Below, one piece after another: positions 44,445-53,891 of a DNA stretch of 64,000 bases. The notes beneath the pieces were generated by a model, which saw only the letters and a program-made list of their open reading frames with translations, made no database searches and was not told the DNA's origin. Source of the DNA: Pogostemon cablin (Eukaryota > Streptophyta > Magnoliopsida > Lamiales > Lamiaceae); NCBI GenBank assembly GCA_023678885.1, contig CM042975.1, positions 29,305,405 to 29,369,404 on the forward strand. The letters are read 5' to 3'. The stretch's first letter is position 1; every line of letters begins with the position of its first letter. The position numbers were made by a program, and so were the translations under genes.

Positions 44445-46353
44445 TGTTCTTTACTTTGGAGCATTTGAAGAAGACAGAGAGATATCTGTCAAACAGTTGA
44501 TAAGATCGTGGGTTGCACAAGGGTTCATCGGGAAGAAAAAGAGGAAAAACAGAAGAATAGAGAAGATATAGGGAGAGAGTATTTAATGGAGCTAATAGAT
44601 AAAAGTCTAGTAATGGTGGCGAAAAGAAGTTCGGATGGTAGAGGAGTGAAAGCCTGCAATGTACATGATTTATTGCGTGACATGTGCTTGAAAAAATGTG
44701 AAGAAGAATGCTTCCTGAAATGTATGAGGGGAAGGTAAGTCCCAGTTTGTTTATATGCTATGCTATGAAATTGTATTATCTTTTTTGAAGATAACACCAC
44801 CGACTTAAGAAAGTTTAGAGGCTTCTTGAATAATCAAGAAGATAATAAGCTAATTAAGGCATGATCTAAAGTCATAGCTGGTTGGCATTATGAAAAGTTT
44901 CTAGAAGTGTTTGGTGAAATCACGAAGACAGAACATCACATGAGTCCAAGATTATAGAATTAGCTAGAAGGTAAGTAAGAAAATATAGAATAATCTAGAG
45001 AGTTGCTAGAAGGTCGGTTAATGCACCGACATTGGTGCCTATATATAGAGGCAGTATATGAGTGCTAAGTGAAGAGAGTGAGAAGAAGAGTGATGTAAGA
45101 GAATTAGTGTCATGAGATTGTGAGTGATCAGGGAGTGACTGAGTCTCTTGAGTTTTGAGAGATGAGTTTGAGAGATCTAAGTGTGAGGCTTGAGTGTGTT
45201 GAGAGTATATTTTAAAATATTGTGTGAGCCTTCAATAGAAGTGTTGTGGTGACAGATGGAATAAGATTATTCATCGTTAACTAAGGTTGTCTCATGTTTT
45301 CTTCTCAGATACCCTACGATGTATGATAAAGACCAACACCTTCGCTCTTTATATGGAGAGTATATTGAGTCGGAGTCTTTTGAGCCATTATATGCACGGG
45401 ACATGAGATCATTGAGAATACTCGCGTATATGTACGACACTGAAAAGGACTACTACAGACACTACAGCAATAGTCGTATACTTGGAATAGAGTATCTAGT
45501 TAACTTGAGATCCTTGGCTGTTGATGAAATGTGGGAATCCATTGCTAAGCTTCCGAAACTAGAATATCTGTCTTCCGATAATCTGATGACATTATCTCTA
45601 AGCCCATCAATTTCGAAAATGAACAAGTTGAGATGCCTTTCTGCAAGGTTCTTAAAATATGGCAAAGATTGGAATAGCTGGGAAACCAACAGCCTAGAGT
45701 CCCTTTCATGGATAACTATCAGGAAGCTGAGGGATGAAGAGTTGATAAAATATTCACCCCATCTTCGGCGACTCAAATGCATATATAATCTGACATCAGA
45801 ATTGGAAGAGGATTATCCACATTTTGATCTACGTTTCCTCACTCAACTTCACTCACTCTCCTTAAAGTTCTTCAGTCCTGAGGATGAGACATTTAAACTG
45901 GAGGAATTTAGATTCCCTTCAAACATAAAAAAGCTCAACCTTATGGGGTCAGGGTTGAGTTGGGAGAAGATGTCAATAATTGGGAGGCTGGAAAACCTTG
46001 AGGTTCTCAAATTACTTGCGGACTCAGTCCATGGAGAAAGATGGGTTACAGGGGATGGTGAATTTCGTAAGCTGAGGTTCCTAAAAATGGCAGGATTGTA
46101 TATTTCTGAGTGGATTGTGGAGTCGAGTGAGCACTTCCCCGCTCTTCAACGCTTGATTTTGACGGACTGCCGTCGCCTGAATGAGATTCCTCGTGAAATA
46201 GGTGAAGTCACACCACTTGAGTTGATTGAGGTGAAGGGGATTTGCCGAACTTCATTAGTGGAGTCAACAGAGAGAATAAAAGAAGAACAACTGGACATGG
46301 GAAATGAAAGCCTCAGAGTCATCATTAATACTGATTACAGGTTTGCCTTTTGA
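44445..46353 (+). pseudogene. NLR-5: 3' half of an R1-like NB-LRR gene (subfamily A)
   Basis: Only the end of exon 1 remains, starting at LYFGAFEEDREISVKQL. A frameshift near 44540-44560 precedes EDIGREYLMELIDKSLVMVA and the VHD motif (NVHDLLRDMC). The exon 1 donor GTAAGT is at 44736. The intron holds a solo-LTR-like insert. Exon 2 (45309-46353) encodes a full set of LRRs that closely follows NLR-2, including FRFPSNIKKL-type and SWEKMSIIGRLENLEVLKLL. There is no P-loop or promoter; the 5' end was removed at the junction with the hAT-like remnant. Confidence 0.88.
44784..45254 (+). mobile_element. Solo-LTR-like insertion in the NLR-5 intron
   Basis: About 470 bp absent from the introns of NLR-1 and NLR-2. 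It starts TTTGAAGATAACACCACCGA and ends GTGGTGACA. It contains a TATA-like CCTATATATAGAGGC and GTGTGAGCCTTCAATAG, both shared in order with the insertions at 50750 and 51364. The exact ends and target duplication are uncertain. Confidence 0.6.
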
Positions 46354-47123
46354 ATGAATTGCTTCTGTACAATATTATAAGATCCCTTGTGCTGATATTT
46401 TTAAATGCTGTATGAATAGTTGTAATAGAGAATCTGAAGGCATATTGACGATTATTTGTTTTATGTTTACTTATTCAGATGAATTGTTTATGCTTTGTTT
46501 ATCTAGTTGGTTTTGAGTACTTAATTATTTTATGGAACTTGTATTATGTGTCACCATTATATTATTAAGCGTGTTTTAATACATTGATGAAGTAGGTCTG
46601 TATATATTACTAATTCTGCCTGCTCTATTTTAATGCCTTTCTCACTGCAATTGCAATTTTTTGGCTATGAGATCAATTCTCTTCCTTTCCTGATTTCTTT
46701 TGCAGATTACTCTAATTAAGGGCACCTCCAGCGATGATACAAAATAGAGTTGCAGCAAAGGTTTTCCATCCAACAGTGCTGTAAAATGGACTTTAGTTGC
46801 TGTTAAATAAAGCAGCTACATTGTTTGCTACTGAGATTAATTCTCTTAGTTAAATTTTTTTAAACAATTGATTTGTATATCCGTGTGTCATCCCATTTAC
46901 TTGTCTTTGGAATTAAAAATAAAAAAACTTTCTCTAACTAAACGCTTATACTTCTTTTCAACTCCATATTTATCTTTCTTTCTGCCATTCCATTTATAAA
47001 TCATAGTTGACTTTGCTTTATTGTCTTAATTTCTATCTACAACCGATTCATACCTCTTTCTTTTATCCCTCTCTCCAGATTTATTTTAACCACCCATAAC
47101 CAATTTCTTGATCCAAATCCGTT
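46354..47123. promoter_or_regulatory. NLR-5 3' flank and NLR-6 promoter region
   Basis: The first part matches the NLR-2 3' flank and the second part (from about 46862) matches the NLR-3 upstream region. A TAGTTGACTTTGCTTTATTG block near 47003 contains a W-box core. No separate gene. Confidence 0.5.
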
Positions 47124-48413
47124 ATGTTGAAGCTTTTCAAACACATTCCAGGATGGCAGAGGAAACGTGACTCCATCAAGCATGTTCCACTTGTTAGAGA
47201 CTACTACTCAAATCTTTCCACCACGTGCGATTTACCGGAGCTGCCTGATGATTCATGGGATCGAAGGATGATGGATTCTCTGTTCGTGGTGCCGAGGTTG
47301 AACACGTTCCACCCAAACGACAGTCGGATCAAGAGGCATCAACTCCTCCAAGTTTTTCTCAGCTTCCTCCTTCAACTACTGTTCCATACAGATCCAATGG
47401 GTAATCACATTGAGAATCTTGAAAAGGAGCTGAGGTATCTTCTCACCATTCTTGGCGACATCTCATGGATGCTGGTTGGTAATGATGAGCTGGAAGCTGG
47501 GTTCCAAAATCTGTTGTCAGAATTTGAAGCATTGGCGAATCAAGATGGAAGGTTTGTCCATACTCTGTTATTCTTCACTCATTTAAGGTTTAAAAAAATG
47601 GACAAGGGGGCTGCTGCTATTTTAAAGCGGATCGACCTCTTGAAGGTTGATGTTAGCTCATATATCACCACACCAGCTGATGCAACTCCAAGAACTTCTA
47701 TCGTCAACTCCTACGTCTTTGTCGATTCTCTAGTCGATCACTTGGAGGATCTTTTAAAACAGGAGGATGATCGGATTACTGATGTGAAGAACCAGCTCGA
47801 CCTTCTCCATCAGGGGCTTATACTTTTCAACTCTTCAATCAACGACATGAGATCCCCACAGCCTTCAGAGCTTGGAGAACTGAAGGAGCCTCTGATGCGC
47901 ATTGGAGACATTGCACATCAAGCTGACTATCTTATCTCGGCATTTTTGGTTGAAGATGCACCTCTCTGGTATGTTGTCAAAAGATTTGCTGACCTAAATC
48001 ACAAGGTTGAGGTTATAAGATCAGAGCTACATCAATTTGGAGGACTGAAAGTGGTGAAGTATTTGAGTGCTGTAAGGTCATTACAAAATAAGAAACCTAT
48101 TGAGGTCGATGAAGTAATTGTTGGCTTTGAGGACAAAGAAACAGATATTTTGGATCAGCTGGTTGGAGGAGGGACATGGAGCTTGAAAGTGATTTCAATT
48201 TTCGGGATGCCAGGACTTGGCAAGACTACTTTAGCAAAGAAATTGTATAATCATCCATTGGTTAACTATACGTTTCAGAAGCTCTCATGGTGTGTAGTTT
48301 CTCAAACGTTTAAGAGAGAGTATACTGGCCAACATCTTGATTCAGATCAATGTTGATCTTGACAAAGATAGGATCTTGAAAATGGAAGAAGAAACTTTAA
48401 TGGAAAACGTTTA
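47124..48413 (+). pseudogene. NLR-6: 5' half of an R1-like NB-LRR gene (subfamily B)
   Basis: The start MLKLFKHIPGWQRKRDS and the R1-type N-terminal region are nearly identical to NLR-3. The P-loop GMPGLGKTT is present (about 48206-48232). A 2-base loss at 48315 (GAGAGAG where NLR-3 has GAGACAGAG) shifts the frame and gives a stop at 48354. In the restored reading frame, homology continues to ENVY, where the mariner element at 48414 splits it at a TA site. Kinase 2 onward is missing here. NLR-7 on the other strand holds a later piece of a subfamily-B gene. Confidence 0.88.
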
Positions 48414-50457
48414 CTCCCTCCGTCCCAAAATTGATTGCACCGTTACTGTAAATGTTACTTTATTGACTTTTCAACTAAACTTTGAGGGGTAAAATTGTCC
48501 ATGCATTTTGATTTATGTTTTGAATTAACTTTATCATTAAAGTTAATCCAAATCATAATCCACTGAAAATAATAAAATAATAAAATAATTCCAGAAAAAA
48601 AAAAGCTACAGTAAAAAAACGTTGGGTTGTACATCAGCACTATTAAAACATTACAAATTACATAAATTTAAATTAAGTCATATTACAATTCATCTATTAC
48701 AAATTCCAAATATTACATGGAGTAATGTCTGAAATTACTCCAGCATTCATCAAAATACACGATCTTCTAAAAACAAAATTATTGAGGTGGCTTTCTTGAG
48801 GGGGGTGGACATACACTTCTGAAAATTTATGGGGTAAGTTTTTCCCACCATTTGTAGTTTTAATTGTCATTTCCCACCAAACTTAAAATTTCCTTCCACT
48901 TTTTTCCCTCTAATCTGTTCCCACCATGATAGGCCAAATTGTTGAAATTTTTCCTCCAATGTCATCACCATAAATAGGGGGTTGTTAGCACACATTAATG
49001 CACTCACTCAACATTTAATGGCTGACCCAAAACCACACCTTTCACTTGAAAAGAAAAATCTCATTGGGCAGTATCTACTGGTAAACAGCCATGATGGAAA
49101 AGTTATCCATGGGAAGGTGTTAGAGGCAGTGCAGATCTTTGATTGTTCTAAAAGAACAGTCCAAAACATTTGGAAAGAGGCTAGGAATCAGATTCAACAA
49201 GGGCTGCCAGTCAACTTTATTTCCAAGCAAAAGGGGGTAGCCAAGACAAAGAGAGTTCAACTAGATCTAGAGGAAGTGAAGAAGATGGCTTTTCAAAGTA
49301 GGGGTACAATTAGAGGGCTGACAGGGAATTTAAAAGTCAGCAAATCATCAGTTGGAAGATGGATAAAAGATGGACAAATAAGAGCTCACACTAATGCGAT
49401 AAAGCCTGGCCTAACTCCAAAAAACAAGCTACAAAGGCTCAACTATTGTTTGCATCAAATTCATCTTGATAGGGCTGTTAACAAACTAATGTTTGATGGG
49501 ATGTATCAAGTTGTTCATATTGATGAAAAATGGTTCTATATGACAAGGGAGAATGAGAGGTATTACATGATTTCAGGGGAGGCAGAACCAAATAGGACAT
49601 GCAAGTCAAAGAAGTTAATCACTAAGATAATGTTCATGTGTGCTGTTTCTAGGCCAATAATTGGAAGTGATGGGGAAGTGTTGTTTGATGGTAAAATAGG
49701 CTTATTTCATTTCTCAAGGAAGGAGACAGCAAAGAGGAACTCTAAGAATAGGGTTCGGAGGACAATGGTTACTAAACCATTTGATTCAGTGAACAAAGAT
49801 GTTATCAGAGCATTAATAATCAATCAGGTATAACCATCTACTCCTATTTCAGCTTTAACATCATTCTAGGGTTAATTTCTAGACAATGAGGCCTCCTAAG
49901 ATACCTTTATATGCATCTATACATATGGTGACAGGTCATTCCAGCTATAAAAGCTAAATGGCCACAGAATATGAGTAAGGAGATAATTATCCAGCAGGAT
50001 AACACACCACCTCATATCAATGACACTGATTTGGAGTTTGGAGCAGCTGCAAGATCTGATGGTTTCAACATCAGACTTGTTAATCAGCCTCCATGCTCTC
50101 CAGATCTAAATGTGAATGACCTTGGTTGGTTCAGGGCCCTACAGTCACTACAACTGAAGAGTGAAAACTATAATGTTGATGAAATGATCAACAATGTGAA
50201 CCAGTCCTTTGAAAACCTAACAGCTGCTACACTCAACAATGTGTTTCTTAGCCTACAATCCTGCCTAATTGAGATAATGAAGGTCGAGGGAGGGAACAAC
50301 TACAACATACCACATATGGGGAGGCAAAGATGATTAGGGAAGGAACTTTGCCCATCAATCTTGAGATTGATCCTGATTTGGTTAAAAGCTGCATAGACAA
50401 GTTGGTTGAAGAACAAGCTCTATACCAGATGGTGTATGACATTTCAGAGCTCGGATA
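48414..50457 (+). mobile_element. Plant mariner-like element, 3' end missing
   Basis: Inserted at TA (48412-48413) in the NLR-6 NB-ARC region. The left end is CTCCCTCCGTCCC followed by TTGCACCGTTACTGTAAATG, the same terminus as the Stowaway MITEs in this window. A two-exon DD39D transposase follows. The right terminal repeat is absent: at about 50449-50457 the sequence passes directly into minus-strand NLR-7. An element without one end cannot transpose, but the transposase could act on MITEs if expressed from a functional copy. Confidence 0.85.
48982..50457 (+). pseudogene. Mariner-like transposase (DD39D), two exons
   Basis: Exon 1 is 48982-49827. An intron (GT at 49828, AG at 49933-49934) precedes exon 2 at 49935. 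The N-terminal part holds helix-turn-helix regions (KVLEAVQIFDCSKRTVQNIW, KVSKSSVGRWIKDGQI). The first catalytic Asp is in VVHIDEKWFYM, the second in IIIQQDNTPPHI, and the third in SPDLNVNDLGWF, with 39 residues between the second and third, as in plant mariner elements. One frameshift near 50330 separates the last about 40 residues (LPINLEIDPDLVKSC and on). The catalytic triad is intact, so inactivation is at the C-terminus and the lost 3' end. Confidence 0.85.
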
Positions 50458-51363
50458 ATTCAGGAAGCTTTCTTCTTTGCATTTTTTCAAGCACAAGTCA
50501 CGCAATAAGTCATGAACAACACAGGATTCTACTCCTCCATCATTTGATCTTCTCTCGGAAACCATTGCTAGACTTCTATCAGTTAGCTCCATTAGATAGT
50601 CTTCAGCTACATTTTATCTTTTTGTAAACATATGAATCCTTCTGCAAACCACAATCTCATCAAGTTTACGATAGAGGTCTCCTTGTCTTCTTCAAATGCT
50701 CCAAAATAAGGAAAACATGGTTTCAAATGGTCTGGTAACTGCTCATAACTGTTGAAGATGCAACACCGACTTTCTAGGGTCTTCCGGATTATTGTCGAAA
50801 TGTGGAGAAGATAGTTGAATGCAAGCAGTTGGATTATTGTAGAGATACACGTGTATAATTAAGTGGCATAAATATATGAAGCGGTGGATGTAGATTAGTG
50901 TAAAGTGGCACCGATTAGATAATTAGATGAGTACTATAAATAGATTAGTGGTGTGTGTGATGAAGCAGTGTCCAAATTAAGGGTGTACAACTATGAGAGC
51001 TTAGTACACAAACAGAGTTGTAGTCTTGAGTGTGTGAGTTTGAGAGTATATTGTAATCTTGTGTGAGCCATTAATAAAATAGTTGCTTTCCCAACTTACA
51101 ATCCTAAAATAACTCAATAACTCAGTTCAAGAGTTTTCATCACTAAAGTTGTCTTCACCATCAATATAAGAGGCTAAACTTCCTTCCACTCCTTCCCATC
51201 TACTTTCTTCCTCCTCATCCACCGTTGAAAGACTACAATTGTCTTTCCGATCTCTACCAATTCGGAAGGGCACTGTTTCTTTTCGAAGACCTTCTTCTCC
51301 AATAGTTCCCAACACTGATCACTTGACAAAGACTGCAGAGTATACATTGTACTATTAGGTGGG
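50449..51363 (-). pseudogene. NLR-7: fragment of an R1-like NB-LRR gene (subfamily B, inverted)
   Basis: Read on the minus strand it spans from just after RNBS-B (QSLSSDQCWELLEKKVF) to the end of exon 1 (MELTDRSLAMVSERRSNDGG, VVHDLLRDLCLKK). The GLPL region is deleted between GKTIVV and RWMRRKKVDGKEW-type sequence near 51225. A solo LTR interrupts it at 50750-51116, and a second one adjoins its upstream end at 51364. The fragment ends almost exactly at the normal exon 1 splice donor, where the mariner element begins. Confidence 0.85.
50750..51116 (+). mobile_element. Solo-LTR-like insertion in NLR-7
   Basis: Starts TGTTGAAGATGCAACACCGA, with ATAAC on both sides (50745-50749 and 51117-51121), a 5-bp duplication. 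A TATA-like ACTATAAATAGATTAG and a GTGTGAGCCATTAATAAAAT polyadenylation-like block are present. The body may end at 51100 (ACTTACA) instead. The orientation given follows the TATA and polyadenylation order. It is related to 44784-45254 and 51364-51711. Confidence 0.65.
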
Positions 51364-51711
51364 GTGTTGAAGATGATCAACACCGACTTTATAGAACTAT
51401 CTGGATAATTGCAGAAAGATGGAGTGAGAATTGTTGTGCTAGAATCTTCTAGCAAGTAGTGAAAGATACTTGGTAGCGGTGAACACTACAACATTCTAGA
51501 ATAGTGGAATTGTGTAGATATGTCCAGCTAACCGACATACTAGAATGGTCGGTGGATTACTATAAATAGATGTAATGATAATAAAAGATAAGAGTCAAGA
51601 GAGAGAAGTGAGGTAATATTAGTGGTTTAAGAAAGAAAAGGGTGTTGTGATAAAAACAGAGACTGCAATACAAAGTGTGTCTTGAGTGTGAGTTGTTGTA
51701 TTGTATGATCG
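51364..51711 (+). mobile_element. Solo-LTR-like sequence at the edge of NLR-7, cut by element B
   Basis: Starts TGTTGAAGATGATCAACACC, contains TACTATAAATAGATGT and GTGTCTTGAGTGTGAG, and is interrupted near 51712-51719 by the LTR of element B. Third member of the small family in NLR remnants. Confidence 0.6.
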
Positions 51712-51718
51712 TGTTGAG

Positions 51719-53734
51719 TGATTGTCGCTATTTTCACCTAGATTTTAGTGTCTTTTTGTATGTCTTTTCGTATTATTTTATCCGTATTTTATGTGTTATT
51801 TGGTTGTGTTATGAGTTTTCTTGGAGATGTGTGTGAATGAGCATAATTATGTTGAAAACAGGTGAAAAATGGAGTCGGGAGCTGAAACAAGCAAGAAACG
51901 AACTCACGGGACGCAACTCGAGTTGCATGGTGCAGCTCGAGTTGCAAACACTAGTTGGAGCCAACTCGAGTTGAGGTCCGAAAGTTGCAAAAATTGTCCA
52001 GTGAGTTAACTCGAGTTGCAAGGTCTAGCTCGACTTGCAACTCGAGTCGAGCTAAGGTCCGCTAAAATGGCAGTTTCTGATCGATTTGACACGACTTGAC
52101 AGGCGAGAACTCGAGTTGTCAGCTCGAGTCGTGTTAGGTAATATCCAAGTCGAGTAACAAGTCGTGCGGAGCAGGACAGGAGTTCAAAAATCATACAGTG
52201 TGCTTACTCGAGTTGTAAGTCGCAACACGACTTGTCAACTCGAGTCGAGCTAGGTGCCGTAGGTGTTTCAAGTTTTAGAGCCTCGCAACACGACTTAACA
52301 GGCGAGAGCTCGAGTTGTCAACACGAGTCGAGCTAGGTGAGCTCGAGTTACATTACAAGCAACTCGACCCGTGTTGCTAACTCGAGTTGGGAAGGCCAAC
52401 TCGAGTAAGGGCATTTTTGGGCAAAAAATCCGGATTTTCACCTGCCAATGGGTGTAAATGTATACAAAATGCCCATTTGATATTAAATTCGTGGCCCAAC
52501 TTGGATAGAGTATAAATAGCTCCAAGTTCAACATTTAAAAGAAAGAGGAGAGAGATTAGAGATTCCACCAAGGGTTTGCACCAAAAATACATAGATCACA
52601 CACCATTCTCTCCAATTCACACCTCCATCTTCATCCATCTTCATCCATTCTTCATCCCTTCCATTTGGGTGTTAGAGATCTCAAGAAATCAAGAGCTAAA
52701 GGTGGAGATCAATGAGTGTTGAAGATTCTCTACAAGGAATTGCTAGGGAAGATTTACATCTCTTTTGTTTTTCATTTGGATTTGAGACTATGGATATGTG
52801 TAATGAATCATTTATGTGTTTTGTTACCATTATCATGTTAGGCTAATCCCTCTAGTGGGATTAGGGACATGAAGAGCATATTAGATTTATATTATCATGT
52901 GGATTAAATTGATTCTTGATTTAATTGATGTTGGTTTCTATTCATGGGGTTTAATTGATTTGATGTTGTGATGGCATGATTTGTTATTCATGAATGATTA
53001 TTGGTTTAATAGATTGTTGATCAATGGATGATTTATGATAATTAAGTGCTATTATAATGTTCATGTGTATATTGCTTGGAGTGAGAAGGAAACGACCCTC
53101 CTAAGTATTAGAAAGGCATGAATCGACATCGAGTTTGGGTTTGACCGAAAGGATATTTAGACTCGATGAGGGGAACCAATCCATTCGTTAGCTCTAGTAC
53201 ACAAAAAGGGAGAGTTAATTCTAATTAGTACCTTCTAAGGGAGAATTGGGAGTTAATTAGTATCTAGATGGAAGAGGTTAGTGTTGGGCTTTGATCTTAA
53301 GTGCTATTGGGAGTCTTTAGTGGATCAACAACCTTTGTAACTCGAAAGGAAGCTTAGGATATAATAGTGATCACCCTTAATCTACATCAATTGAGTTAAA
53401 TTCCTTTTGCATGATAATATGAATTGAGTGTGCTTGAATGTTTCTAATCCCATGTTTTTCACTACTTGAACTTTAACACCTATTCGCTTTTATTTTCACT
53501 AATCTTCACTTGTCATATCTTTTATTTGATATTTTATTTACTTGTTGCTTGCTTTTATTGTTTATTTCTTTATCATTATCAATACCCCTATCATCTTTAC
53601 AAAAGCGACATAAACATGAGCTCACGTATTTTACTAATCCAAATCTAACTCCTTTGTGGATTGATAATTATTTCTTGGGATATACTACTACAACGATCGA
53701 GTACTCTTGCTCGTGAGTATTTGAAAAATAGTCA
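51719..53734 (+). repeat. 5' LTR of element B
   Basis: About 2.0 kb ending AGTCA, 10 bases before the primer-binding site. The start may be at 51712 (TGTTGAG) or 51719 (TGATTGTC); no second copy is available to decide. A TATA-like AGTATAAATAGC is at about 52509 and the ACTCGAGT array is at 51902-52410. Confidence 0.75.
51902..52410. repeat. ACTCGAGTTG palindrome array in LTR B
   Basis: About 20 copies of ACTCGAGTTG, GCTCGAGTT, ACTCGAGTCGAGCT and ACACGACTTG words in about 500 bp. CTCGAG and ACTCGAGT are perfect palindromes. The array lies upstream of the TATA-like box. Confidence 0.85.
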
Positions 53735-53744
53735 AACAAGAAAT

Positions 53745-53765
53745 TGGCGCAGTTGCCAAAGGGGA
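53745..53765 (+). other. Primer-binding site of element B (degenerate tRNA-Asp type)
   Basis: TGGCGCAGTTGCCAAAGGGG corresponds to the tRNA-Asp site of element A (TGGCGCCGTTGCCGGGGA) with one substitution and an inserted stretch. Priming may be impaired. Confidence 0.75.
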
Positions 53766-53891
53766 GTTTAACGGATTGGTCGAATACTGTGTTATTGTTT
53801 TAGTTGTTCTTGATAAGGATACTTTATTTTATTTTATTTTATTTCCTATTGTTGTTTGTGGTCTCACTCTTTGAATTTTCGTAGGTGTTTT

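Noticed and set aside
49971..50457. Mariner exon 2 as a separate small gene
   Set aside because: A GT-AG intron and the DD39D spacing join it to 48982-49827.
50749..51121. The NLR-7 interruption as a normal intron
   Set aside because: Other cluster members have no intron here, and the insert has a 5-bp duplication and matches two other inserts.
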